The notes: a model not told the origin generated them from the letters alone. A stretch of DNA of 42,370 bases from Anaerolinea sp. (GCA_020719725.1 DYPU01000015.1:1-42370), one strand, 5' to 3'. Counted from the stretch's first letter, positions 25,418 to 33,677 are shown. Made by a program: numbers and translations.

Positions 25418-27208
25418 ATGACAAACCAGCACCAATTCGAAGTGATTGTCGTTGGCGCGGGCGGCGCCGGGCTGATGGCCGGGCTGTACGCATCCAAAAC
25501 TGCTAAAACCGCCGTTATAAGTAAGCTTTATCCCACCCGCTCACACACTGGCGCGGCCCAGGGTGGCATCAGCGCCGCTTTTGGCAACAGCGAGGAAGAT
25601 CGCGCCGAATGGCACACCTACGATACCGTCAAAGGCTCCGATTATCTTGGCGACCAGGACGCGATTGAGTTCATGTGTAACGAAGCCCCCCAGGCAGTGC
25701 TCGAACTGGAGCATTACGGCCTGCCCTTCGACCGCACTCCCGAAGGACGCATCTCGCAGCGCCCGTTTGGCGGCCACACCAACAACGCCACCGGCAAACC
25801 TGTCCGGCGCGCCTGCCATGCCGCCGACCGCACCGGCCACATGATTTTGCAAACCCTCTACCAACAATGCTTGAAGAACAACATCAATTTTTTCGATGAA
25901 TTTCAAGTCATCGATTTGCTGATGGTGGACGGCAAGGCTGCCGGAGTTGTGGCGGTGGAACTTGCCACCGGCGAACTGCACACCTTCCACGCCAAAAGCG
26001 TTATCTTCGCTACCGGCGGACATGGCCGCGTTTGGGAGATCACATCCAACGCTTATGCCTACTCTGGTGACGGCGCCGCAGTGGCCTATCGTCGCGGCAT
26101 CCCACTCGAAGATATGGAATTCTTCCAATTTCACCCGACCGGCATCTATAAGCTCGGTATTCTCATCACCGAAGCGGTGCGCGGCGAAGGCGGTATCCTG
26201 CTCAATGGCAAGGGCGAGCGCTTTATGACCAAATACGCCCCCAACGTCAAAGACCTGGCCTCGCGTGATGTCGTCAGCCGCGCCATTTACCTTGAAATCC
26301 GCGATGGTAACGGCGTTAACGGTAGCAACTATGTTTATCTAGACGTGCGCCCCGAAACGGTTAATAAATACGCTGTTTTGGATGGTCGCACCAACCCCGA
26401 TGGCTCTCCCGTCAACGTTACGGGTGAACAGATCCTAAAAAAACTACCCGATATTATCGACTTCAACCGGGTTTACCTGGGCGTAGACCCCATCACCCAG
26501 CCTATGCCGATTCAGCCCACGGCCCACTACACCATGGGCGGTATCCCGACCAATAAATTTGGTGAAGTGCTGAGCGAAAACGGCACACCCTACCCCGGCT
26601 TGTATGCTGCGGGTGAAGTAGCCTGCGTCTCCATTCACGGCGCGAACCGCTTGGGAACCAATTCTTTGCTCGACCTGGTCGTTTTTGGCAAATATGCCGG
26701 CCTGCGCGCCGCCGAATACGCCAACAGTGCCGAATATACCCCCTTGCCCAAAGACCCCACCCTCAACACCGCCCAGCAATTCGATCTGCTGCGCAATGGT
26801 GATGGCAAAGAAAACCTGACCGATATTTCCAAAGAAATGAAAAAAATCATGTTTGACGATGTGGGCGTTTTCCGCACCGAGGCCGGAATGCAGCGCGCTC
26901 TCGATAAACTAGCCGAACTGCGTGAACGCTATAAACACGTCCGCGTACAGGATACGGGCAAGGTTTTTAATACCGACCTGCTAAACGCATGGGAACTGGG
27001 CAACCTGCTCGAACTGGCCGAAGTTGTCACCCTTTCAGCGCTAAACCGCAAGGAAAGCCGCGGCGGCCACGCCCGTGAAGATTTCCCCAAACGCGATGAC
27101 CAGAACTGGCTTAAACATACCCTGGTCTGGAAGCGCAATGGAAAATTGGAAATTGGCTACAAGCCGGTTGTCATCACCAAATACCAGCCCAAGGAACGGG
27201 TTTATTAA
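25418..27208 (+). CDS. sdhA: Succinate dehydrogenase flavoprotein subunit
   Basis: A 596-residue flavoprotein oxidising succinate to fumarate. I start at the ATG at 25418, just after aggagg; the ORF track start at 25394 lies in sdhD. The dinucleotide fold GAGGAGLMAG is at 13-22. The covalent FAD attachment His43 is in SHTGAAQGG. Further motifs are FHPTGIY, GEGGILLNGKGERFM, SRDVVSRAI with the catalytic Arg, HYTMGGI, and the C-terminal RKESRGGHAREDFPKRDD. All catalytic landmarks are intact. Confidence 0.97.
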   Translation: MTNQHQFEVIVVGAGGAGLMAGLYASKTAKTAVISKLYPTRSHTGAAQGGISAAFGNSEEDRAEWHTYDTVKGSDYLGDQDAIEFMCNEAPQAVLELEHYGLPFDRTPEGRISQRPFGGHTNNATGKPVRRACHAADRTGHMILQTLYQQCLKNNINFFDEFQVIDLLMVDGKAAGVVAVELATGELHTFHAKSVIFATGGHGRVWEITSNAYAYSGDGAAVAYRRGIPLEDMEFFQFHPTGIYKLGILITEAVRGEGGILLNGKGERFMTKYAPNVKDLASRDVVSRAIYLEIRDGNGVNGSNYVYLDVRPETVNKYAVLDGRTNPDGSPVNVTGEQILKKLPDIIDFNRVYLGVDPITQPMPIQPTAHYTMGGIPTNKFGEVLSENGTPYPGLYAAGEVACVSIHGANRLGTNSLLDLVVFGKYAGLRAAEYANSAEYTPLPKDPTLNTAQQFDLLRNGDGKENLTDISKEMKKIMFDDVGVFRTEAGMQRALDKLAELRERYKHVRVQDTGKVFNTDLLNAWELGNLLELAEVVTLSALNRKESRGGHAREDFPKRDDQNWLKHTLVWKRNGKLEIGYKPVVITKYQPKERVY

Positions 27209-27214
27209 AAAGTC

Positions 27215-27247
27215 AATCCATGCCGGTTTCTAAAACCGGCATGGATT
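27215..27247 (+). promoter_or_regulatory. Hairpin between sdhA and sdhB
   Basis: A perfect 15-bp inverted repeat (aatccatgccggttt / aaaccggcatggatt) with a 3-nt loop fills most of the 52-bp sdhA-sdhB gap. It ends 13 bp before the sdhB start, next to its gggag. No U-tract follows, so it more likely stabilises or processes mRNA, or modulates sdhB translation, than terminates transcription. Confidence 0.6.
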
Positions 27248-27260
27248 TGGGAGAGCCGTT

Positions 27261-27968
27261 ATGAATGTTACCCTGAAAGTTTTCCGCTACAATCCAGATG
27301 TGGACAAAAAATGGCACTACGACACTTTCAACATTGAAGCCCAACCCACTGATCGGGTGCTTGACCTGCTCGAATACGTAAAAGGCTACCTTGACGGAAC
27401 CCTCACCTTTCGCCGCTCTTGTGCGCATGGCGTTTGCGGCTCGGATGCCATGCGTATTAATGGCAAAAATAGCCTGGCCTGCAAAACCCTTGTCCGCGAC
27501 CTGGGCGAAAAAATTACAGTAGACCCCATTCTGGGCTTACCCGTCAAAAAAGACCTGATTGTCGACATGGAACCATTTTTCGACAATTACAAAAAGGTTT
27601 TGCCCTGGTTTATCAACGACAGCCCCCTGCCAGCCGATGGCAAGGAACGCCTGCAAAGCCCTGAACAGCGTGAGCGTTTTGACGACAGCACCAAGTGCAT
27701 CTTGTGCGCTTGCTGTACCACCTCGTGCCCGTCCTTCTGGGCCAGTGATGACTACCTCGGCCCAGCGGCCCTGGTTGCCGCCCACCGTTTTATATTCGAC
27801 AGCCGCGACGAAGCCGCCGCCGAACGCATTGAAATTATCGCCGAAACACACGGCCTGGCGCGCTGCCACACCGCCTTCAACTGTACCATGGCCTGCCCAC
27901 GCGATATTCAGGTTACAAAAGCCATCGGCGAGCTAAAAATGCTCACCATTACCGGCAAGCTGGAATAA
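27261..27968 (+). CDS. sdhB: Succinate dehydrogenase iron-sulfur subunit
   Basis: A 235-residue electron-transfer subunit linking the flavin to quinone. The N-terminal ferredoxin domain has CAHGVCGSDAMRINGKNSLAC for the [2Fe-2S] cluster. The C-terminal domain has CILCACCTTSCPSFW and CHTAFNCTMACPRDI for the [4Fe-4S] and [3Fe-4S] clusters. It is the last gene of sdhCDAB, and gggag precedes the start. The length is normal. Confidence 0.97.
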   Translation: MNVTLKVFRYNPDVDKKWHYDTFNIEAQPTDRVLDLLEYVKGYLDGTLTFRRSCAHGVCGSDAMRINGKNSLACKTLVRDLGEKITVDPILGLPVKKDLIVDMEPFFDNYKKVLPWFINDSPLPADGKERLQSPEQRERFDDSTKCILCACCTTSCPSFWASDDYLGPAALVAAHRFIFDSRDEAAAERIEIIAETHGLARCHTAFNCTMACPRDIQVTKAIGELKMLTITGKLE

Positions 27969-27981
27969 GCTCACTTCACCC

Positions 27982-28020
27982 AAAGAAACAGGCCGCGCTT
28001 CGAGCGCGGTTTGTTTCTTT
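27982..28020 (+). terminator. Probable terminator after sdhB
   Basis: An 18-bp stem (aaagaaacaggccgcgct against agcgcggtttgtttcttt, two G-U pairs) with a 3-nt loop. The 3' arm ends in T-rich sequence, but the downstream U-tract is weak. Confidence 0.7.
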
Positions 28021-28059
28021 AAAACATAAATCAACCACAAAATTCACAGCACTCTAGCG

Positions 28060-28065
28060 TATAAT
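28060..28065 (+). promoter_or_regulatory. Candidate -10 box for the muramidase-like gene
   Basis: A consensus TATAAT lies 35 bp before the ATG at 28100, in the only gap between the sdh terminator and the gene. No matching -35 was found. Confidence 0.4.
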
Positions 28066-28099
28066 TTAATTGTTCGTCAATCCAGAAAAGAGGTGAGCA

Positions 28100-30442
28100 A
28101 TGACTTTTGAACTCGTGCGACTCTCCCAACGTGACCCAAAATGGAAAGACAAAAAACTTGGCAACAGCAGCCTTACATTGGGTTATTTTGGTTGCGCCGT
28201 CAGCAGCGTAGCCATGCTGCTAAGCGGTCACGGCTACCCCGAAACCCCCGAAACGCTCAACGAAAAACTCAAAAAATCGGGCGGCTTTATGGACGCTGCC
28301 ATCGTTTGGGCCGCCGTCGGCAACCTCTACCCAAAAGCAAAGTTCAAAAACCTGGTCATCTGCCGTGATAGTGACGCCCCCATCGATGCCATCTCGGCCT
28401 CCATCGAAAAAGGCCAACCCGTCATCCTGGAAGTGGACTACTCTCCCCAAAAAGGCATCCAAACCCACTGGGTTGTAGCCTACAAAAAAGTTGGCAAAGA
28501 TTTCTACATCCTCGATCCCTACCCCCAACCCACCGAAAACGGCAAAGATGTCTCACTCATGCAGCGCTACTCGCACGGCAAAGACTTCAAACGCTCCATT
28601 ACCGCCGTTGTCTGGTACGAAGTCCAGCCCTCCAACTACATCGCCCCACCGGCCCCACCCATCGAAGAAACCGGCCTAACCCTACAAGTCGTTGGCGGGT
28701 TAGCCTCTCCAGGGTTACGCCTGCGCTCCCTGCCCAGCACCGCCTCGGATACCCTCAGCTTCGAGGGTTCTGGTGCGCGCCTGCGCGTCATCGAACCCGA
28801 AAGCATCGCCCGGCCCAAAATAGGCATTTTTGACCAATGGATTCGAGTGCGCGATGCAGAAGGCAACGAGGGCTATGTCGCCGCCTGGTACGTGGAACTG
28901 ACTGAACAGGCCGACCCAACCCCCGAACCGATTCCACCTACTGACCCTACTCCCCCGCAGCCTGTTCCGGTTGGCCCAATCGCCCGTACCCGTCCCTCTG
29001 TTGGCGACGGGCTGGAAAGCACACCGTTACCCGCACCCAATGCCGAAAAACGGAACGCCAAACCCAACCAAAGCGCCACCCATCGCCTGGCCGCCGATAT
29101 TTGGAATCGTTATGGCGGGCTGCTTGGCCCGCTGGCAAAAACCCTCGGCATCGAACCCGGCGTAGCAGTCGCCACCCTGGCCGTAGAATCTGGTGGACAA
29201 GCTTTTGGACCAGATGGCAAAATGATTATCCGCTTCGAGAATCATGTCTTTTACAGTCAATGGGGCAAAAATAACGCTGCCAAATTTGCCCAACATTTTG
29301 TTTACAACAATGCTCAAACCTGGACCGGCCATAAATGGCGGCCCACCCCCGGCGAAGCCTGGCGGCCCACCAACTTAGCCGAATTTCACGGCAGCCAGAC
29401 CCGTGAGTGGGATGTGCTCAATTTTGCCTGTACACTGGCTGATAGTGCGGCCAAAATGTCAATCAGCATGGGCGCGCCACAAATTATGGGATTCAACTAT
29501 GACATGATTGGGTTTGCCAGCGTTCAGGATATGTTCAATGCTTTCAGCGCCGGTGAACGTGATCAGATTATAGGTTTCTTCGACTTTGTCAAAAATGTTT
29601 CACCAAACGCCGTCAAAGCCTTGCAAACCCGCGATTTCAAGACTTTTGCCACTTACTATAATGGCAGCGGTCAGGCGGTTATGTACGGCAACCTGATTAA
29701 AGCCTCCTACGACGCTTTTAAAGACCTGCAACAGGTTAGTCAGCCCCTACCAGAGCCGGAACCCCAACCAGAGCCAGTGCCGCCCACGCCGCAGCCTCAG
29801 CCCCAACCAGAACCAGTGGTGCCCCCCACACCGCAGCCTCAACCAGAACCTATGCCCCCCACGCCGCAACCAGAGCCGCCTGCGCCTAAGCCAGACAAAG
29901 AAAAAATCTATGTTCTGGTTTCCAAATCGGTTGGCAGCAGCGGGTTGCGAATGCGTAAACAGGCCAGTCAGGCCTCCACGCTGGTGGCGGTTCAGCCAGC
30001 GGGAACTCGTCTGCGCATTTTGGATGATCCCGGCATTGCCAAGCCAAAAATTGGCAAGCAAAATGCCTGGCTATGGGTGCGCGACCGGCAAGATCGGGAT
30101 GGCTATGTCGCGGCTTGGTTTGTGGAATTGGACAAAGAGAAATCCGAGTTAAAGGAAAGTGATTCGGTCTCTTTTGATATTTCTGATTTCACCGAAGTTG
30201 CGCCCGAAGTGCTGGAGGTGCATGTTTCGGGTCTGGCGCGTAATTATGGCGGTTTGCGCTTGCGCCAAACACCCGGTGAAACAGGTATCACCATCAAGAA
30301 ATTGGCTGTAAATACGCCTTTGACCGTGCTTGATGATCTTGAAACTGCGATAGCCCGGATTGGAAAATTTAATATGTGGCTTAAAGTCCGCGAACCGCTG
30401 GGCAGCGAAGGTTTTGTGGCTGCCTGGTTTGTGGAAAAGTAG
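28100..30442 (+). CDS. Modular peptidoglycan hydrolase-like protein: C39-like, SH3b, muramidase, 2x SH3b
   Basis: A 780-residue protein. Residues about 5-170 look like a C39-type papain-fold peptidase with plausible triad Cys32 (YFGCAVSS), His123 (QTHWVV) and Asp139 (YILDPY). Residues 190-267 are a bacterial SH3 domain (GLRLRS...EGYVAAWYVEL). Residues about 325-545 resemble the DUF3380 N-acetylmuramidase of phage lysins, with the likely catalytic Glu363 in LAVESGGQAF and MSISMGAPQIMGFNY. A PQPEP linker (549-600) leads to two more SH3b copies (601-677, 705-780). There is no signal peptide or membrane segment. It stands alone between terminators. A secreted, lysis-released or injected cell-wall-degrading protein is inferred. 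Confidence 0.8.
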   Translation: MTFELVRLSQRDPKWKDKKLGNSSLTLGYFGCAVSSVAMLLSGHGYPETPETLNEKLKKSGGFMDAAIVWAAVGNLYPKAKFKNLVICRDSDAPIDAISASIEKGQPVILEVDYSPQKGIQTHWVVAYKKVGKDFYILDPYPQPTENGKDVSLMQRYSHGKDFKRSITAVVWYEVQPSNYIAPPAPPIEETGLTLQVVGGLASPGLRLRSLPSTASDTLSFEGSGARLRVIEPESIARPKIGIFDQWIRVRDAEGNEGYVAAWYVELTEQADPTPEPIPPTDPTPPQPVPVGPIARTRPSVGDGLESTPLPAPNAEKRNAKPNQSATHRLAADIWNRYGGLLGPLAKTLGIEPGVAVATLAVESGGQAFGPDGKMIIRFENHVFYSQWGKNNAAKFAQHFVYNNAQTWTGHKWRPTPGEAWRPTNLAEFHGSQTREWDVLNFACTLADSAAKMSISMGAPQIMGFNYDMIGFASVQDMFNAFSAGERDQIIGFFDFVKNVSPNAVKALQTRDFKTFATYYNGSGQAVMYGNLIKASYDAFKDLQQVSQPLPEPEPQPEPVPPTPQPQPQPEPVVPPTPQPQPEPMPPTPQPEPPAPKPDKEKIYVLVSKSVGSSGLRMRKQASQASTLVAVQPAGTRLRILDDPGIAKPKIGKQNAWLWVRDRQDRDGYVAAWFVELDKEKSELKESDSVSFDISDFTEVAPEVLEVHVSGLARNYGGLRLRQTPGETGITIKKLAVNTPLTVLDDLETAIARIGKFNMWLKVREPLGSEGFVAAWFVEK
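29744..29899 (+). repeat. Degenerate tandem repeat encoding Pro/Gln/Glu linker
   Basis: About four imperfect units based on cagccgcagcctcaaccagaaccagtg-like sequence encode (PQPEPxPPT)n between the muramidase and the second SH3b domain. The units vary in length by multiples of three, consistent with slippage within a coding linker. Confidence 0.75.
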
Positions 30443-30453
30443 GCTGAGTAAAA

Positions 30454-30503
30454 GAATAAACAAGCATCCCGCTGACGCGCGTCAGCGGGATGCTTGTTTA
30501 TTC
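30454..30503. terminator. Perfect 50-bp palindrome acting as bidirectional terminator
   Basis: Twenty-five bases (gaataaacaagcatcccgct...) are followed at once by their exact reverse complement, with the loop formed by the central cgcg. It lies between converging genes, and its right arm contains the stop codon and last sense codon of the minus-strand ATPase gene. A-rich and T-rich ends give U-tracts in both directions. Confidence 0.85.
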
Positions 30504-31244
30504 AATGGCCGCTTTTAATTGGCGGGCCAGCCGCCCAAAAGGCTCGGTATAGCGCATGTCGTCGTCACGCGGACGGGGTAAATCTACCGGTAAATCTAAT
30601 TTGATTTTACCGGGTCGGGCTGAAAGTACCAGTACCCGATCGGCCAGGAAAAGAGCTTCGCTGATGGAATGAGTCACCATCAGTACGGTGGTTTGGCGAG
30701 CCAGCCAAAGGCGTGAAAGCTCCATCCACATCCGTTCGCGCGTCAGGGCGTCGAGTGATCCGAAGGGTTCATCGAGCAGGAGCAGGTCTGGGTCGTGAAT
30801 CAAGGCTCGCGCCAGGGCAACGCGTTGCAACATCCCACCCGAAAGGTCACGCGGCAGTGAATTTTCAAAACCTTGCAGTCCCACCAGTTCGGCCATTTCT
30901 TGCGCTTTGGCGTGAGCCGCTGCCGGGTTCAGGTTTTGCAGTTCCAGTGGGAGCAGGATGTTTTCGAGCACGCTGCGCCAGGGCATGAGGGTGGCTTGTT
31001 GAAAGACAAAGCCAATGCGGGGCGGCGAATCGAGGCCGTTAAAATCCAATGTGCCGCTGCTGGGGCGGAGTAGCCCGGCCAGCGCGCGCAGCAGCGTCGA
31101 TTTGCCGCTACCAGAGGGGCCAAGCACGCACACAAATTCGCGCGGTAAGACTGAGAAGGAGACTGCGCCGAGGGCATGCAGGCCGCCGTTGCCATCTGAG
31201 AAGGTGACGCTCAGGTCGCGCGTGGTCAGGAGCGGGGCTGTCAT
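30498..31244 (-). CDS. ABC importer ATPase (SsuB/TauB/ThiZ class), riboflavin-type uptake
   Basis: A 248-residue ATP-binding subunit with Walker A GPSGSGKSTLL near residue 40, a Q-loop at FQQATLMPW, signature LSGGMLQRVALARAL and Walker B DLLLLDEPFGSLD. The class (nitrate/sulfonate/taurine/thiamin-precursor type) fits the partner binding protein and permease. It is the third gene of the transporter operon and starts 1 bp after the binding-protein stop. Flavin specificity comes only from the upstream FMN riboswitch. Its last codon lies inside the shared terminator. Confidence 0.9.
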   Translation of the reverse strand: MTAPLLTTRDLSVTFSDGNGGLHALGAVSFSVLPREFVCVLGPSGSGKSTLLRALAGLLRPSSGTLDFNGLDSPPRIGFVFQQATLMPWRSVLENILLPLELQNLNPAAAHAKAQEMAELVGLQGFENSLPRDLSGGMLQRVALARALIHDPDLLLLDEPFGSLDALTRERMWMELSRLWLARQTTVLMVTHSISEALFLADRVLVLSARPGKIKLDLPVDLPRPRDDDMRYTEPFGRLARQLKAAIE

Positions 31245-31245
31245 A

Positions 31246-32241
31246 TTAGGGGATAAATTGATTGGTGAAGGCCTGGCCCAGATCGAGTGCTTGAGGGTAG
31301 AGGCCCATTTTGAGCATAACTTCTTGCATGTTTTGCCAGGATTGCGGGTCTGCGTAGCCCAGGCGTTCGGCGCGCCACATTTCGACCGAGGTGCCTAATA
31401 TCTGTTTTTGGACAATTGGGTCGGATTCTTTCAGGTTTTCGACAAAATCGAAGGAAGTTTCGTAAGCGGCATCGGGGTCGGCGATGGTGTCGCGCAACCC
31501 TTTTAGCATTGCTCCCACAAAGGCCCGAACAAGTTCCGGGTTTTCAGCAATGGTTTTTTCGTTGGTGATCAGGCCGTTGGAAGCTAATTGCACATAATCT
31601 GAGGTGCGCCACTCGGTAAGATCGTAGCCTTTGGAGCGTAGGACAACCGGTTCATTGGCTGCGTAACCCACAACGACATCTTCCTGATCACTGACCAGGG
31701 CTTCAACTTGATTAAAGCCAATCGAATCGATAGTGACCTCTTTTTCGTCAATGCCGACGGCATACAGCATGGCGCGCAAACCGATGTAATTTGCGCCAAA
31801 CAAACCTGGCAGGCCAATTTTGTGGCCGATTAGTTCTTGCGGGGTTTTGATGCCTGTGGTCGATTTTGCCATGACGGAAATGGGGTATTTTTGATACCAG
31901 GCCATAACATAGACCACCGGAATGCCCTGAGCGCGCGCCAGCAGAATCTGTTCTCCTGAAGCCAGTGAGAATTTCAATTCGTCTGCGCCAACCAGCGCGA
32001 TACCGTCAGTTTCAAAGGAATAATCAAATTCCACCTCGAAACCGGCTTCGGCAAAGTAGCCTTTGGCGGCGGCCACATAAAATGGCGCATATTGGACGTT
32101 TGGAACATAGCCCATAGGCAGCCGAATTTTGATGAGTGGTTTTTCGGTGGAAGTGGGTGTTTCGGCAGCGGGTGTTTGCGGCGCACAAGCGGCCAAAACA
32201 AGGGTGAATAAGACAAAAAACAGAGAAAACCGTTTTAGCAT
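31246..32241 (-). CDS. ribY: Lipoprotein substrate-binding protein, RibY-like
   Basis: A 331-residue NMT1/ThiY-type periplasmic binding protein. The start at 32241 (MLKRFSLFFVLF) is supported by ggag upstream and by the signal peptide; the ORF track begins 26 codons earlier. The lipobox is LAAC with Cys19, followed by a short Thr/Pro linker. Typical family segments are YVPNVQYAPFYVAAAKGYFAEAGFEVE, GEQILLARAQGIPVVYV and KIGLPGLFGANYIGLRAML. Homologues bind thiamin precursors, and a flavin-specific branch is known as RibY. I favour the latter because the operon begins with an FMN riboswitch. Confidence 0.85.
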   Translation of the reverse strand: MLKRFSLFFVLFTLVLAACAPQTPAAETPTSTEKPLIKIRLPMGYVPNVQYAPFYVAAAKGYFAEAGFEVEFDYSFETDGIALVGADELKFSLASGEQILLARAQGIPVVYVMAWYQKYPISVMAKSTTGIKTPQELIGHKIGLPGLFGANYIGLRAMLYAVGIDEKEVTIDSIGFNQVEALVSDQEDVVVGYAANEPVVLRSKGYDLTEWRTSDYVQLASNGLITNEKTIAENPELVRAFVGAMLKGLRDTIADPDAAYETSFDFVENLKESDPIVQKQILGTSVEMWRAERLGYADPQSWQNMQEVMLKMGLYPQALDLGQAFTNQFIP

Positions 32242-32260
32242 GATGTACTCCAATGAAAGA

Positions 32261-33070
32261 TTAGGGATGCGTTTCTTGCCAGGCAAGCAAATGCTGTTCA
32301 AGCAGGATGACCAGGCCATACAAGCTGAGGGCCAGTGCTACCAGGGTAAAAACGGCGACGAAAACCAGGGCTGTGTCGAACTGTCCACGCCCGATATTGA
32401 TCAGGAATCCCAGGCCGCGATCTGCACCGACAAATTCTCCAACCACTGCGCCGATGACAGATAGGGTGGCTCCGATGCGTAATCCGCCTAAAAACACGGG
32501 CAGGGCGGCGGGAATTTCGAGCAGGGTCAGGGTTTGCCAGCACGAGGCGCGTAAGGAACGCATCAACTCGTTCAGGGCGCGCGGCACGGCACGCAACCCA
32601 ACAACCGTGTTGACCAGTACCGGGAAGAACACAATCAGGGCGCAAATAAGCACTTTTGAGAATATGCCCGGCCCAAACCAGATCACCAGTAAAGGGGCAA
32701 TTGCCACAATAGGCACAGCCTGGCTGGCAACCAAAAATGGCGAGAGAATGCGCTCAAAAAGGCGTGATTTGGCAATCAGATAGCCCATTGCCACGGCTAG
32801 GCTGGTTCCAACAAGCAGCCCCATGACAACCTCAAGCAGAGTCACGGCGCTGTGTCGTAAGAGGCTTCCATCCAGCAGACTGCGGCTGAAACGCTCGATG
32901 ACTTGCAGCGGGGCAGGAAAGATGAAGGCTGGAATATTGCCGTACCGCGTGAATAAATCCCAGCTAAGCAGGGCGAACAGCCCCACAACCGGCAATATCC
33001 AACCGGTGGCAGGTGGCTTGGGTGATTTGGGGTTTAAGTTTTCAGAAAGGCGGCTCAGGGTTGGCTCCAT
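32261..33070 (-). CDS. ribX: ABC importer permease, RibX-like
   Basis: A 269-residue BPD-type permease with six hydrophobic segments and the EAA-like cytoplasmic loop (LNELMRSLRASCWQTLTLLEIPAALP). The start at 33070 (MEPTLSRLSENL) is chosen because the ORF upstream of it runs through the terminator and FMN riboswitch, which cannot be coding. The ATG lies about 3 bp past the U-tract of terminator T2. It is the first gene of the operon, and specificity is inferred from the riboswitch. Confidence 0.88.
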   Translation of the reverse strand: MEPTLSRLSENLNPKSPKPPATGWILPVVGLFALLSWDLFTRYGNIPAFIFPAPLQVIERFSRSLLDGSLLRHSAVTLLEVVMGLLVGTSLAVAMGYLIAKSRLFERILSPFLVASQAVPIVAIAPLLVIWFGPGIFSKVLICALIVFFPVLVNTVVGLRAVPRALNELMRSLRASCWQTLTLLEIPAALPVFLGGLRIGATLSVIGAVVGEFVGADRGLGFLINIGRGQFDTALVFVAVFTLVALALSLYGLVILLEQHLLAWQETHP

Positions 33071-33081
33071 CAATAAAAAAA

Positions 33082-33106
33082 CCGAAAGAGAGTGGTTCTC
33101 TTTCGG
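33082..33106 (-). terminator. Leader terminator T2 of the FMN riboswitch operon
   Basis: A perfect 10-bp stem (ccgaaagaga / tctctttcgg) with a 5-nt loop, followed on the minus strand by seven T residues that end just before the permease start. This is the expected expression platform for a transcription-terminating riboswitch. Confidence 0.85.
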
Positions 33107-33146
33107 GGCAGGCAAACAGGTCGATAGAATCTGTCTACTAACAAAA

Positions 33147-33176
33147 CGCCCGAAAACCAGTATCGTTTTCGGGGCG
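33147..33176 (-). terminator. Candidate leader terminator T1
   Basis: An 11-bp stem with one bulged G (cgccccgaaaac / gttttcgggcg) followed by ttttgtt on the minus strand, between the aptamer and T2. It could be a second terminator in tandem, or the antiterminator side of the switch. Confidence 0.55.
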
Positions 33177-33206
33177 CGATAGCAAAACAGACCCGTAGCG
33201 GGCCTG

Positions 33207-33399
33207 CAACCTTCTTTTATCCGGACTTTACCGTCGGCCCCGGAATTACACCGGGTCATGCCTTTTTTTCAAAGCGGAGCGCCCGCTTTCCCAATCAGGA
33301 AAGACGCTTCTGCCTAAACAGGCTCGTGGGCTTTACCACCGATCGGGAATTCACTTGCACTTTTTTGGGCGTGCAGATGTCACCCTACCCCGAAGGTTG
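33207..33399 (-). ncRNA. FMN riboswitch (RFN element)
   Basis: Read on the minus strand, the region holds the conserved RFN blocks in order: ggggtagggtgacat, gaattcccgatcggtggtaaa, gcccacgagcc, gacccggtgtaattccgg, and ggccgacggtaaagtccggat. A perfect 8-bp P1 stem (caaccttc / gaaggttg) closes the aptamer at 33392-33399 and 33207-33214. The variable arm between about 33265 and 33330 also folds (gaaagcgggcgctccgctttg). FMN binding normally turns off downstream genes, here ribXY and the ATPase. Confidence 0.95.
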
Positions 33400-33446
33400 T
33401 GTTGAACTTGATTGTAAGAATTATAGCAAGGGTCTTAAGAAAAGAG

Positions 33447-33469
33447 TAGGGCGGGTTATCCCCGCCCTA
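33447..33469 (-). terminator. Terminator after the ferredoxin gene
   Basis: A 9-bp perfect stem (tagggcggg / cccgcccta) with a 5-nt loop, followed on the minus strand by ctctttt. It lies between the ferredoxin stop and the riboswitch. Confidence 0.7.
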
Positions 33470-33491
33470 TGACCTGATGCTGATGTTTTGA

Positions 33492-33677
33492 TTAGGCTTT
33501 GACGATACAATCGACCGGGCAAACTGCGGAGCACTGGGGGGCATCAAAGTGGCCGACGCATTCAACGCAGGTGGCGGGGTCGATGACGTAAATATCACCT
33601 TCGCTGATGGATTCGGTGGGGCATTCTGGCAGGCAAGCGCCGCAGGCGATACAATCATCTTGAATTTTCATTGCCAT
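33492..33677 (-). CDS. 2x[4Fe-4S] ferredoxin
   Basis: A 61-residue bacterial ferredoxin. The first cluster motif is CIACGACLPECP; the second is CVECVGHFDAPQCSAVCP with the longer loop typical of YfhL/FdxA-like small ferredoxins, and a final CPVDC. The ATG at 33677 is favoured because gaggag sits 8 nt upstream; the ORF track uses a GTG three codons earlier. It is monocistronic, and its redox partner is unknown. Confidence 0.93.
   Translation of the reverse strand: MAMKIQDDCIACGACLPECPTESISEGDIYVIDPATCVECVGHFDAPQCSAVCPVDCIVKA

Noticed and set aside
29744-29899. CRISPR-like or regulatory repeat.
   Set aside because: The units are in frame, vary by threes and encode a Pro/Gln/Glu linker.
33071-33259. 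N-terminal extension of the permease ORF.
   Set aside because: This stretch is the leader terminators and the end of the FMN aptamer; its peptide has no relation to a permease N-terminus.
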